Positions 1 to 6,137 of a stretch of 13,178 nucleotides of DNA are shown here, piece by piece. This DNA comes from Bacillota bacterium (GTDB lineage Bacteria; Bacillota; Clostridia; Acetivibrionales; DSM-1351). Every line of letters begins with the position of its first letter. Within the stretch, counting starts at the first letter, position 1. The notes beneath the pieces were generated by a model that worked only from the letters and a program-made list of their open reading frames with translations, did no database searches and was not told the origin of the DNA. Position numbers and translations under genes: made by a program. The stretch is from assembly GCA_023431385.1 (NCBI GenBank), contig JAEYWA010000210.1, positions 1-13,178 on the forward strand, in the 5' to 3' direction.

Positions 1-12
1 TTTTATGAAAAT

Positions 13-41
13 TTGTATAAATTTAGTTATTTTACTAATAA
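13..41 (+). promoter_or_regulatory. Possible promoter of the Thr/Pro-repeat lipoprotein
   Basis: TTGTAT at 13-18 and TAATAA at 36-41 are separated by 17 nt and lie about 60 nt upstream of the lipoprotein start. In DNA this A+T-rich such matches arise by chance easily, so the call is weak. Confidence 0.25.
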
Positions 42-98
42 TATGATTAAAATCTAATAAACATTTTTTTATATTTAAAGGAGGAATATTGTAACGAA

Positions 99-389
99 AT
101 GAAAAGATTATTTGCTCTATTAATAGCGGTTGCCTTGGTTTTAAGCTTAGGCGCATGCGCAAAGAATGAAGCACCAGGTACCAGCACAGCCACAGTTACA
201 GCAGCACCAAGCACTACTCCGACTACCCCATCACCTACACCAGGAATAACTACTCCGGCACCAGGGGCTGCTACCGTAACACCTGGCCTTGCCACTCCAA
301 CACCTGGAACGGCGACACCAACACCTGGAGCAGCAACACCAACACCTGGAGTAGCAACAGCCACTGCAACAGCCACAAAGGCGAAATAG
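99..389 (+). CDS. Small Thr/Pro/Ala-repeat lipoprotein of unknown function
   Basis: The 96-residue product starts with a positively charged, hydrophobic signal peptide (MKRLFALLIAVALVLSLGAC). Its lipobox is L17-G18-A19-C20, so it should be lipidated at C20 and held on the outer face of the membrane. The mature part contains almost only Thr, Pro, Ala, Gly and Val, including three near-perfect TPTPGxA units at residues 66-86, and ends in a short Thr/Ala run plus KAK. It has no globular domain and resembles a wall-spanning or O-glycosylated linker without a head. The start is fixed by AAAGGAGG at 77-84, although the 14-nt spacing is long; no closer in-frame start exists. A longer open frame on the opposite strand is a by-product of the repeat. 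I do not recognise a family; being a small lipoprotein is well supported, its role is unknown. Confidence 0.75.
   Translation: MKRLFALLIAVALVLSLGACAKNEAPGTSTATVTAAPSTTPTTPSPTPGITTPAPGAATVTPGLATPTPGTATPTPGAATPTPGVATATATATKAK
294..356 (+). repeat. Three tandem 21-bp units encoding TPTPGxA
   Basis: Three adjacent 21-bp units encode TPTPGTA, TPTPGAA and TPTPGVA, with the core ACACCTGGA conserved in each. A further ACACCTGG copy lies just upstream (about residues 61-63). Such in-frame repeats tend to change copy number by slippage. Confidence 0.8.
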
Positions 390-437
390 ACAGTGGGATA
401 TAATTTTTTTAATAATATGTACGTAATAAGCAATCAA

Positions 438-474
438 ATATGGAATCCATGATTTTAATTCATGGGTTCCATAT
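438..474 (+). terminator. 15-bp hairpin after the lipoprotein gene
   Basis: Arms 438-452 and 460-474 form a 15-bp stem with one T-G wobble and a 7-nt loop (TTTTAAT). It lies about 50 nt past the stop codon. The sequence after the stem (CGTTATATCT) is not a clean T-run, so it may be a weak terminator or an mRNA-stabilising hairpin. Confidence 0.5.
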
Positions 475-589
475 CGTTATATCTATAAAATATCAGTTAA
501 CTGTATATACCTGTTATTTGATAATTTGATTTTATATTAACCATGTAAAAAATGTTTTCCATCGATAATGGTTATTATGATTATGGACG

Positions 590-616
590 TTGCGTAATTA
601 TATGAATTATTATACA
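590..616 (+). promoter_or_regulatory. Possible promoter of the THF-riboswitch/folT transcript
   Basis: TTGCGT at 590-595 and TATACA at 611-616 are 15 nt apart, about 50 nt upstream of the aptamer. A promoter must lie in this stretch if the aptamer is transcribed, but the spacing is short and the assignment is tentative. Positions 475-589 show nothing I can name. Confidence 0.3.
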
Positions 617-663
617 ATATATTTGTCATAAATATTAATAAGCTGATGTTTGTGATGAAAAAT

Positions 664-767
664 TGGCAGAGTAGAATTTTGCGCGTTAAGTGCTAAAGGG
701 ACGGGAAGTTGCCTTTTAGACGAAAAACACAAGGTGTTTGCGGTGCAAATTTCGCATTCCGCTGCCA
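664..767 (+). ncRNA. Tetrahydrofolate (THF) riboswitch
   Basis: This RNA binds reduced folates and controls folate transport or synthesis genes in Firmicutes. The sequence follows the family layout. P1 is GGCAG 665-669 with CTGCC 762-766. The conserved GAGTAGA follows, then P2 is 674-682 with 745-753 (one mismatch). GCGCGTTAAGTG leads into P3, 693-700 with 712-719. A small AAACAC/GTGTTT hairpin occupies 725-739. A P3-loop pseudoknot is available as GGAA 704-707 with TTCC 757-760. It sits directly upstream of a FolT-type transporter, the expected target. The match in both motifs and topology is strong. Confidence 0.92.
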
Positions 768-793
768 CAAAAAGAGATACCTCTTTTATGTGG
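765..793 (+). promoter_or_regulatory. Expression-platform hairpin overlapping riboswitch P1
   Basis: CCACAAAAAGAG (765-776) pairs with 781-793 through 12 bp with one bulged A and an ATAC loop. It reuses the two C residues that close P1 of the aptamer, so P1 and this stem exclude each other at the base. A second perfect 8-bp hairpin (799-806 with 813-820) follows. Neither is followed by a good T-run, so whether control is by termination, RNA decay or translation cannot be read from the sequence. Confidence 0.5.
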
Positions 794-859
794 CTTTCCA
801 CAGTGCTTTACTGCACTGTGACCCCAAACGGGAAACACTTGAATGAGGCATTTTTTATT

Positions 860-903
860 TGAGCATATTTATGCACAAATCACGTTTGTAAGCATTATGC
901 TCA
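860..903 (+). repeat. Composite palindrome in the folT leader
   Basis: Three nested arm pairs form one long hairpin: GAGCAT 861-866 with ATGCTC 897-902, ATGC 871-874 with GCAT 892-895, and ACAAA 875-879 with TTTGT 885-889, around loop TCACG. It ends 23 nt before the folT ribosome binding site. It may take part in riboswitch output or act as a protein site. Confidence 0.6.
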
Positions 904-942
904 TATATAAATGTACTCGCACATTAAAAGGAGGTATTGTCC

Positions 943-1467
943 ATGAAACACAACAAAATTAGAAGCATTCTGTTGTTAGGGCTTTTCGTTGCCCTTGAAG
1001 TTATCTTGACAAGGTTTTTTTCTGTCGAAAATCAATTTGTTAGAATAACATTTGCATTTATTCCAGTAGCCCTTTCGTCTATTTTATTCGGTCCTGTTAT
1101 GGCAGGAATAGCAGCAGCTGCTGCAGATGTTCTAGGGATGCTTATATTTCCAAAAGGCGCCTTCTTCCCAGGCTTCACTTTAACTGCATTCTTATCGGGT
1201 TTTTTATACGGAGTATTTCTATTTAAAAAGGAAATTACTCTTTTAAGAACATTCTTTGCCGTATTGACCGTAATAGTAATATGCAGCCTGACACTTAATA
1301 CAATTTGGTTGGTTATTCTATACAATAAAGGAGCCATTGCTATTTTAACAGCTAGATTGATTAAGGACGCTATTTTTATTCCTATACAAACTGTGACTAT
1401 CTATTTTGTTTGGAAATTCCTTGGTAATGCACTCACCAAAACTTTTAATTTAGGCACTTTGGAGTAA
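943..1467 (+). CDS. folT: Folate ECF transporter S-component, FolT type
   Basis: FolT is the membrane S-component that binds folate and works with the shared ECF energising module (EcfT plus two EcfA ATPases), which is not in this window. The 174-residue product is mostly hydrophobic, with about six membrane segments. It carries FolT-like stretches: ALEVILTRFFS (17-27), the Gly/Ala-rich FGPVMAGIAAAAADVLG (49-65) and FFPGFTLTAF (74-83). The size matches the family. I chose ATG 943 because AAAAGGAGG (926-934) is 8 nt away; the in-frame TTG at 937 is only 2 nt from it. The THF riboswitch upstream independently supports a folate role and predicts repression when reduced folates are plentiful. The gene appears to be monocistronic. 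Confidence 0.9.
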   Translation: MKHNKIRSILLLGLFVALEVILTRFFSVENQFVRITFAFIPVALSSILFGPVMAGIAAAAADVLGMLIFPKGAFFPGFTLTAFLSGFLYGVFLFKKEITLLRTFFAVLTVIVICSLTLNTIWLVILYNKGAIAILTARLIKDAIFIPIQTVTIYFVWKFLGNALTKTFNLGTLE

Positions 1468-1553
1468 TTATAACTAATGCTCTTATTTCTAAGACTTTTT
1501 AAAGATTCATCCGTATTGTATATATAATAATATTAATGGGAGTGAAAACAACA

Positions 1554-2489
1554 TTGAATAAGAGAATATTTTCGTTTATATCATTGTCCCTTGTGTTTAT
1601 AATGTTCCTTGTTTCTGCGGGGTGCGGAGTTAGAATCAATGGGAAAGAGTATGAATTCTATAAATCAAGCCAAAGTGATAAAAAGAATAGCATTTTCAGC
1701 GGTATTGGTGAGGCATCAACCCACAACCAGACAATCGCCCAGGACGAAATCGAGGGTGAAGAGTTTAAAGTATCAACAAGTGCGGGTAATGTAGAGATTA
1801 CAAAATCGGGTAACAGTGGAATAGAGCTGAATGCTGAACTAGTAGTAAGAGGTGCTTCAGCCGAAACCAAGAAAACAATTCTGGAAAATATGATTCTTGC
1901 ACTGGAGCATAAGGGAGATAATGTCGAAGTAGTGATTAAGACAAAAGATAGTGAGGATTTCTGGGATTGGCATAAGTATCACTACAAATCGTACCAGATA
2001 ACTATTAACTACAATATTAGTCTTCCAGATAATTTTAAGAATCTAGATATAAGTACAGGTGCAGGAAATATCATTGTTGAAGGCGTATCGGATAAAGTTG
2101 AGGCAAGTACAGGTGCTGGCAATATTGATTTTAACAATATGAAAGCTGAATTTTCGGCAAGTACCGGAGCCGGAAATATAACTATTGAGGACTCTTCTCC
2201 ACTGGGAAAAAGTAAACTGAGTACCGGCGCGGGTAACATATATTTTAACGGCTTATTAAATGAAGTGGATGCATTCAAAGCTTCTACCGGAATGGGAAAT
2301 GTTGATTTTCTTGTACCTGCCGATTCAAAGATGACGCTGGATGTAGATACCGGTGTTGGAAATCTTAGCGGCAGCTTTATAAAAACGAATAGTGACAACA
2401 AAACACACTTCAAAGGGGATGTTAACGGCGGTGGACCTTCCGTCGAGTTAAGTACCGGAGTTGGAAATGTTAATGTTGAAGAGAATTAA
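1554..2489 (+). CDS. DUF4097-type lipoprotein with repeated S/T-G-x-G-N motifs
   Basis: The 311-residue product begins with a signal peptide (MNKRIFSFISLSLVFIMF...) ending in SAGC, so Cys24 should be lipidated. The C-terminal half repeats STGAGNI-like motifs about every 15-25 residues (STGAGNI four times, then STGMGNV, DTGVGNL and STGVGNV; an early variant is STSAGNV). This is the signature of the DUF4097 beta-strand-repeat (putative adhesin) family, which folds as a right-handed beta-solenoid; each motif is a turn. The molecular function of the family is not settled. I chose TTG 1554 because GGGAGTG (1538-1544) lies 9 nt upstream; ATG 1536 overlaps that Shine-Dalgarno, has none of its own and would put six extra residues before the signal peptide. 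There is no obvious partner gene. A TATAAT at 1523-1528 could be the -10 element, but no good -35 is visible. Confidence 0.8.
   Translation: MNKRIFSFISLSLVFIMFLVSAGCGVRINGKEYEFYKSSQSDKKNSIFSGIGEASTHNQTIAQDEIEGEEFKVSTSAGNVEITKSGNSGIELNAELVVRGASAETKKTILENMILALEHKGDNVEVVIKTKDSEDFWDWHKYHYKSYQITINYNISLPDNFKNLDISTGAGNIIVEGVSDKVEASTGAGNIDFNNMKAEFSASTGAGNITIEDSSPLGKSKLSTGAGNIYFNGLLNEVDAFKASTGMGNVDFLVPADSKMTLDVDTGVGNLSGSFIKTNSDNKTHFKGDVNGGGPSVELSTGVGNVNVEEN
2050..2477 (+). repeat. In-gene degenerate repeats encoding [ST]TGxGN turns
   Basis: Seven copies of a short sequence resembling AGTACCGGAGCCGGAAAT recur within the DUF4097 gene, each coding for S/D-T-G-x-G-N. The copies differ at third codon positions, so they are old repeats kept for protein structure rather than recent duplications. 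Confidence 0.75.
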
Positions 2490-2518
2490 CTTGATTTTGA
2501 TATGATAGAGTATTATAA

Positions 2519-2548
2519 AAGGGATGTAAGTATAGGCTTACATCCCTT
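2519..2548 (-). terminator. 12-bp perfect hairpin terminator between convergent genes
   Basis: AAGGGATGTAAG (2519-2530) is perfectly complementary to 2537-2548 with a 6-nt loop. Read on the minus strand, the stem is followed by TTTTATAAT, a usable T-tract, so it best serves the minus-strand gene ending at 2569. On the plus strand it lies 29 nt past the DUF4097 stop but lacks a T-run; it may still work in both directions. Confidence 0.85.
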
Positions 2549-2568
2549 AATATTGCAACTAGTGAAGT

Positions 2569-3186
2569 TTAAATTATAGCTTTTACTGATTCCCAAAGTA
2601 TATCACAAAGCTCGCACTGCTTGTTATTTTCATCAAACGGAAGTGAACCGGTGAAGCCTGCTTTACCCATTTCCAGTACATAATCTCCTATAGAGGCTGA
2701 TAGGTAGAAATCTCCCTCACCATAGTTTTTTCTCTCAAGTATATCTATCATCTGACCAATATCCAGCAGGGGAAGACAATCCTGTTTCGAAAATGACTCC
2801 GGGCGCTGAAATTCAAAGTTAAAATCTTCATCAAAGTTGAAATCTGCATCTTCCGTTGGATCGTCTTCAACTGTAGAAGATTCGTTCACAGAATCTTCTT
2901 CGTCAATTCTATCAGAGGAAATACTATCTGAATATGCTTCTTCTTCCTTTATTTTTAAGCTGTCATCCGCCATGAATTTTAGATCATAAAGTAACATATC
3001 ATGATGTTTTAATAGTGTTATTCCGCCTACAACATATATAATCTGTTCAAATCTTTCTTCAGCTGCATCCACGCATACGGTTGCAACAACAGTATCATAA
3101 ATATGGGGAATCCACAGGTCACGGAGATTTTGCTGTTGTTCGAGGGTTAACTCCTCTAAATCTTTTCGAGTAATTCTTAATTTCAT
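2569..3186 (-). CDS. Hypothetical protein with acidic central linker
   Basis: The 205-residue product is soluble, without signal peptide or membrane segments. The N-terminal part (about 1-80, starting MKLRITRKDLEELTLEQQQNLRDLW) and C-terminal part (about 130-205) look globular. They are joined by a linker very rich in Asp, Glu and Ser, with repeated DFNFDEDFNFEF-like residues. The C-terminal part has a Cys-x2-Cys pair (QCELCDILW) and a line reading GDFYLSASIGDYVLEMGKAGF. I do not recognise a family. The start is ATG at 3184-3186: GGAGG lies 8 nt upstream, whereas the TTG five codons earlier overlaps this site. A near-consensus promoter lies about 75 nt upstream and a strong terminator follows, so it is a single-gene unit. 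Confidence 0.75.
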   Translation of the reverse strand: MKLRITRKDLEELTLEQQQNLRDLWIPHIYDTVVATVCVDAAEERFEQIIYVVGGITLLKHHDMLLYDLKFMADDSLKIKEEEAYSDSISSDRIDEEDSVNESSTVEDDPTEDADFNFDEDFNFEFQRPESFSKQDCLPLLDIGQMIDILERKNYGEGDFYLSASIGDYVLEMGKAGFTGSLPFDENNKQCELCDILWESVKAII

Positions 3187-3261
3187 GAGGTTGTCCTCCA
3201 AAAATATGTATTCATACGAGTGCCGGATAAAGTGATTTTGTGGCCCTCGAATTTCTATTTT

Positions 3262-3290
3262 ATTATAATATAATTATCTTTTATTGTCAT
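3262..3290 (-). promoter_or_regulatory. Near-consensus sigma-A promoter of the minus-strand hypothetical gene
   Basis: On the minus strand ATGACA (3285-3290) is followed after exactly 17 nt by TATAAT (3262-3267). This is 5/6 and 6/6 agreement with the vegetative consensus, 76 nt from the start codon, in the right orientation. Confidence 0.75.
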
Positions 3291-3381
3291 ACATTTTCCT
3301 GATTGAATTATTTTGAACAAAAAGTTTAGTTTATCTTAAATTGCTTGAAATTAGGCACATTCCCATATAGTATAAACAAGC

Positions 3382-3834
3382 CAGTTTAAGAAATTAATTT
3401 GGCTCGTTTGTGAAATTAATGGACAAAACGTTGGTTATGCTTATGCATCAAAATATAGAGAACATGCTGCATATCAATGGTCAGTTGATGTTACTGTATA
3501 TGTAAATCCTTAATTTCATAGAATGCATATAGCTACAGCTTTTTATACTGCGTTGATACAATTACTTAAAATACAAGGATATTATTGTGCTTATGCTGGG
3601 GTTGCATTACCGAATATCAAAAGTGAGGGATTTCATAAATCTTTTGGCTTCAAACCAGTTGGAGTTTTTCATAACATTGGATTCAAGTTTGACGAATGGC
3701 GGGATGTTAAATGGTTTGAATTAACAATTTTAGACCATTCAATAAAACCTGTAGTACCTAAGTCGATTAATCAAATAAAAGACACACAAGAATTTATAGA
3801 TATTATTAATAATTCAATCCAAATGATAAGATAA
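3382..3834 (+). pseudogene. Broken GNAT acetyltransferase, phosphinothricin N-acetyltransferase-like
   Basis: Reading one frame from 3382 through 3834 gives a recognisable GNAT protein. It runs IWLVCEINGQNVGYAYASKY, then the Trp-containing REHAAYQWSVDVTVYVNP stretch, an in-frame TAA at 3511-3513, then FHRMHIATAFYTALIQLLK and YYCAYAGVALPNIKSEGFHK with FGFKPVGVFHNIGFKFDEW. This is the order seen in the phosphinothricin acetyltransferase subfamily, which uses acetyl-CoA to acetylate small amines. Two defects are visible: about 50 N-terminal residues are missing (a stop lies at 3373-3375) and the stop at 3511 replaces what is usually a charged residue just before the acetyl-CoA-binding loop. The 103-residue open frame at 3523-3834 is only its C-terminal half and has no ribosome binding site. 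Confidence 0.85.
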
Positions 3835-3880
3835 TGAAATTTTATAGATTTGGTTTTTCACTTAAAGGTTTATTGGTTTC

Positions 3881-4048
3881 ATGTTAATTATGATTCCTAA
3901 TATAATATGGATGATTGCCATGCTGATTGTTTTAATAAACATGCAAGGCAGGAATAAAAAATGTATAAAGCTCAACATTGAAATCATTCCAAGTGTTATC
4001 TTTGGAAAAACGCATAATGTAATTACCTGTGTCAATTACTTGTTGTAG
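3881..4048 (+). CDS. Possible 55-residue hydrophobic ORF, unrecognised
   Basis: This short frame starts with a hydrophobic stretch (MLIMIPNIIWMIAMLIVLIN) and ends in a mixed tail. No good ribosome binding site precedes it (only AAAGG, 11 nt away). It may be a remnant of a membrane protein or chance. Apart from it, 3835-4151 holds nothing I can name except a weak TTGAAG/TAATGT promoter-like pair at 4063-4091. Confidence 0.2.
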   Translation: MLIMIPNIIWMIAMLIVLINMQGRNKKCIKLNIEIIPSVIFGKTHNVITCVNYLL

Positions 4049-4151
4049 GACATAAGCATAATTTGAAGTTAGGTTAATGAACAATTAATGTAGAATCATT
4101 AGATATTATAAAACATCGATTACTTTATTATGAGTATTGGAGGGAACAGAT

Positions 4152-4316
4152 ATGAATGGTCCAATATGGGCAGGTTGGTCTGTAGTTGTTATAATGGCAG
4201 CGATGTCTATTATTTTATTGATGGGAAAAGGTGCTTTCTTAATTGCTGGGTTTAATACATCAAGTAAAAAAGAAAAGGCAAGATATAATGAGAAGAAAAG
4301 AAGTATAACCTTCTAA
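4152..4316 (+). pseudogene. Truncated DUF3784-like small membrane protein
   Basis: The 54-residue frame has a good ribosome binding site (GGAGGG, 4140-4144 region) and one membrane helix (WSVVVIMAAMSIILLMGKG). It then reads LIAGFNTSSKKEKARYNEKK, the characteristic post-helix motif of DUF3784 proteins, normally about 100 residues with further helices. The homology stops at the KK of YNEKK; the following codons already belong to the IS66 fragment, which supplies the stop. The C-terminal half was therefore lost at a junction near 4300. Confidence 0.65.
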
Positions 4317-4447
4317 AAAATATTAGAGGTTATGTGCATTCCGATGGGTACACCGGATACAACAAGCTAAATGAATTCATCAGATACGGATGATGGACAC
4401 ACCAAACGTGTAAGTTTATAGAAGCTATCCCCGAAGGAAAGAGGTAG
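4310..4447 (+). mobile_element. Fragment of an IS66-family transposase
   Basis: The frame through 4325 reads LKNIRGYVHSDGYTGYNKL, then a TGA at 4391-4393, then WTHQTCKFIEAIPEGKR and a TAG at 4445. This matches the IS66 transposase core, where a GYxxxDGYxGYNKL segment is followed shortly by a C-W-A-H-A-R-R-K-F segment. The Cys of that block is a stop here and ARRK is altered. Only about 45 residues remain, with no terminal repeats, so it is a dead scrap of the element. Confidence 0.75.
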
Positions 4448-4449
4448 GT

Positions 4450-4867
4450 TCACAGTATATGCCGACATTTCAAACATTTCTAATTGTCATTAATATGCTT
4501 ATAATTATTTTCCTCTTTTGGATTTTCTTCTACAACAAAGATTCAAACACTAGAACGTACCAAGGAAATTGGTATTATGAAAGCTGTTGGAGCTAATAAG
4601 AAACAAATTATTAAATCCATCACATCAGAAAGTCTATTCATTAGTTTGATCAGTTGGGACATTGCGATAGTATTTTCTATACCTACCCTCTTTACCGGAA
4701 TTGATTATTTTAGGAAGACTATGCTAGAAGCGCAAATTACAATTAATTGGTTTGCATTAATGATTAGTTGTATTATATGGCTGTTATTAACTTAAATAAT
4801 AGCCAAAAGAGTAAGAAAGAAATCAGCTAAATATGCTTTAAAATTAACTATAAAAATTGAACTTTGA
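4450..4867 (+). pseudogene. C-terminal remnant of an FtsX-like ABC transporter permease
   Basis: The conserved FtsX-family signature ERTKEIGIMKAVGANKKQI is readable at about 4550-4615, followed by two hydrophobic stretches and a basic tail (AKRVRKKSAKYALKL) typical of MacB/FtsX permeases, which move substrates with a partner ATPase. Just upstream, a membrane segment (FLIVINMLIIIFLFWIFFYN) lies in a different frame, so there is a frameshift near 4535-4545. A TAA at 4793-4795 interrupts the frame before the basic tail, which ends at TGA 4865-4867. No partner ATPase is present. The 72-residue frame at 4577-4795 is part of this remnant, not an intact gene. Confidence 0.75.
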
Positions 4868-4870
4868 TAG

Positions 4871-4924
4871 TTGAAAGTGAGGTAGAGATTTTAGCTTGAC
4901 TAAATATTATTCCAGATATAACAT
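4871..4924 (+). repeat. Left-edge half copy of the intergenic module (promoter half)
   Basis: TTGAAAGTGAGGTAGAG, then TTTTAGCTTGAC and CCAGAT, aligns with the right part of module C (6720-6774), which reads TTGAAAACTGAATAGTGCGG and onward to CTTGAC and CCAGAT. It lacks eight bases (ACTGAATA) and the whole terminator half. It begins at the end of the FtsX remnant, so the missing half was lost where the array meets the debris. Confidence 0.6.
4896..4924 (+). promoter_or_regulatory. Promoter of the cupin gene
   Basis: TTGACT (4896-4901), 17 nt, TAACAT (4919-4924); TATAAC two bases to the left is an alternative -10. The same TTGAC...ATATAACAT layout recurs in module A in front of the next gene, which supports function. 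Confidence 0.6.
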
Positions 4925-4983
4925 TTAATGTAGTTACTTCTAAAAATCAGGGTTCAAATTCTTTATTATAAGGAGTATAAGAT

Positions 4984-5310
4984 ATGACAATTGAAGATGT
5001 ACCATTTTGTACAATTGACTGGGCTACAATAAAGCCAACAATACATTCTGGCGTGACTGGAGAAGCTTATTGGCGTACTTTTGAAATAGGTAATATACGT
5101 GTTCGTATGGTCGAGTATACACCCGGATATTTGGCAGACCACTGGTGTAACCGAGGGCATGTACTTCTCTGCATAGATGGTGAATTAGTTACTGAACTTG
5201 ACGATGGCAGAAAATTCACTTTGACACCAGGAATTAGTTATCAGGTAGATAATGTTAACCCACATCGTTCATATACAGATAAGGGGGCTAAACTTTTTAT
5301 AGTAGACTAG
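4984..5310 (+). CDS. DHCW-motif cupin-fold protein
   Basis: The 108-residue soluble protein is a single cupin barrel. It has the DHWC tetrad at 52-55, the cupin motif 1 pattern H53-x5-H59 with G66 and E67 following (GHVLLCIDGE), and motif 2 around P82-G83 with H94 (NPHRS), ending in KLFIVD. These features match the short proteins annotated as DHCW-motif cupin-fold proteins, whose substrate is unknown; the His residues could bind a metal. ATG 4984 has AAGGAG (4970-4975) 8 nt upstream. It has its own promoter and a terminator 62 nt after the stop, so it is transcribed alone. It is the only unit of the array whose reading frame and start are both clearly intact and recognisable. Confidence 0.88.
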   Translation: MTIEDVPFCTIDWATIKPTIHSGVTGEAYWRTFEIGNIRVRMVEYTPGYLADHWCNRGHVLLCIDGELVTELDDGRKFTLTPGISYQVDNVNPHRSYTDKGAKLFIVD

Positions 5311-5372
5311 TTATAAGCATTTGGTCAATTATATGTTTGATTCGTTTTCATTACATAAATAATTAATTAAGT

Positions 5373-5404
5373 ACCGCATTCAGTGTGAAGTGCGGTTTAT
5401 TTTT
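5373..5404 (+). terminator. Intrinsic terminator of the cupin gene (left arm of module A)
   Basis: ACCGCA-TTCA (5373-5382) pairs with TGAA and TGCGGT (5386-5389, 5391-5396) around loop GTG with one bulged G, followed by a TTTATTTTT tract. Confidence 0.88.
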
Positions 5405-5477
5405 GCATCGAATTACGTCGCAATTTAGCGGGAATACGAGTAAGAAATTTGAACATTTGTAAATGAATAGTACGGTA
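5373..5477 (+). repeat. Intergenic module A
   Basis: The 105-bp module starts with the terminator arm ACCGCATTCA. A spacer of about 60 bp (containing AGCGGGAATA) follows, then the inverted arm TGAATAGTACGGTA at 5464-5477. Similarity to module C continues past this end (GTAGTGGTAAA versus GTAGCGGTTTAAA) into the promoter, so the repeated unit is really terminator plus promoter. Confidence 0.8.
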
Positions 5478-5507
5478 GTGGTAAATCCCAAAATGTTTTT
5501 TGATGAC

Positions 5508-5536
5508 TTGACATATCAGTTGTCACAATATAACAT
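5508..5536 (+). promoter_or_regulatory. Promoter supplied by module A
   Basis: A perfect TTGACA (5508-5513), 17 nt, then TAACAT (5531-5536); TATAAC at 5529-5534 is the alternative -10. It drives the helical-protein gene about 30-90 nt downstream. Confidence 0.65.
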
Positions 5537-5623
5537 GTTTCTAAAAACTAACAATTTTAGGAGCAAATTCATAAGAAAACTGGGAATACAAAATTTTTAC
5601 TATTTGCTTTAATTTTAATCCTA

Positions 5624-6019
5624 ATGACGGGAAGTAAGCAAGATGCCTTTATCAAGGCTCAGAGTGAGTTCGATAATGATTATTTTGAATTATGTGATAG
5701 TGTAATAACTGATACAAGAGAAATCAGTCGGGAAAAAGCATATGAGGTGGCCCAAAAATTGCAATCAGATGATTGTGCTCAAAGATTAAAAAAATTAAAT
5801 GAGCTACTTACCGTCATGGAGCAAAATCAAAACATAAAAGATAGTTATACATTTTCGTATGGAGTAACGAACAGAGAGTACAATGATATTGTTATGATAA
5901 AAGACTCTTATAGCATGTGGGATAAATTATCAGATGATCAAAAGAGAGACATTACTAGGAACTACGGAATTATAGTTACCATGTATAGTATGGAAAAGGA
6001 TGACAGATCTAAAAAATAA
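5624..6019 (+). CDS. Hypothetical helical protein, decayed lipoprotein with damaged 5' end
   Basis: The open frame from ATG 5624 gives 131 residues, mostly charged and helical, no family recognised. The ATG has no ribosome binding site. The same frame is open upstream to 5567 and there encodes a typical lipoprotein signal: KKTGNTKFLLFALILILMTG followed by SKQDAF, where the lipobox Cys is expected but Ser (AGT, one base from TGT) is found. AGGAG at 5559-5563 marks the original start region. The triplet at ideal distance is ATA (5571, wrong frame), and the in-frame candidate is ATT 5567, only 3 nt away. So the start codon and the lipidation Cys both appear lost; the protein may be poorly made or a pseudogene. 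It is framed by modules A and B as its own transcription unit. Confidence 0.5.
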   Translation: MTGSKQDAFIKAQSEFDNDYFELCDSVITDTREISREKAYEVAQKLQSDDCAQRLKKLNELLTVMEQNQNIKDSYTFSYGVTNREYNDIVMIKDSYSMWDKLSDDQKRDITRNYGIIVTMYSMEKDDRSKK

Positions 6020-6039
6020 GCAGATATTAATTTAATCTA

Positions 6040-6133
6040 TACCGCACATTTAGTTAATTGGATGTGCTTTTTTATTGCATAAAATTAGTCTATAGCGACG
6101 GAAAGTTGATCTTTGGAATTGAATAGTGCGGTA
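6040..6133 (+). repeat. Intergenic module B
   Basis: The 94-bp copy begins TACCGCACATTTAGTTAA and ends with TGAATAGTGCGGTA at 6120-6133. The spacer contains GCGACGGAAA, comparable to GCGGGAATA in A and GGCGGAAAT in C. The outer 8 bp are a perfect inverted repeat (TACCGCAC / GTGCGGTA). Confidence 0.8.
6041..6073 (+). terminator. Intrinsic terminator after the helical-protein gene (left arm of module B)
   Basis: GCACATTTA (6044-6052) pairs with TGGATGTGC (6059-6067), including two T-G wobbles, around loop GTTAAT and followed by six T (6068-6073). It begins 21 nt after the stop codon. Confidence 0.88.
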
Positions 6134-6137
6134 AAAG

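Noticed and set aside
47..433. 128-residue open frame on the minus strand
   Set aside because: It is the reverse reading of the Thr/Pro repeat (giving PGVGVA repeats), has no ribosome binding site and overlaps a well-supported lipoprotein gene.
844..860. AATGAGGCATTTTTT as an intrinsic terminator of the riboswitch
   Set aside because: The local stem is only four base pairs with a three-base loop; no stronger stem ends at this T-run.
2009..2413. 134-residue minus-strand frame inside the DUF4097 gene
   Set aside because: Repetitive shadow of the STGAGN repeats; the plus-strand gene has a signal peptide and family motifs.
3354..3362. GCACATTC next to the acetyltransferase remnant as another module copy
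   Set aside because: Only eight bases match, with no hairpin partner and no T-run; expected by chance.
4577..4795. 72-residue frame as an intact small membrane protein
   Set aside because: It is the middle of an FtsX-like permease, with homologous sequence continuing upstream in the same frame and beyond the TAA downstream.
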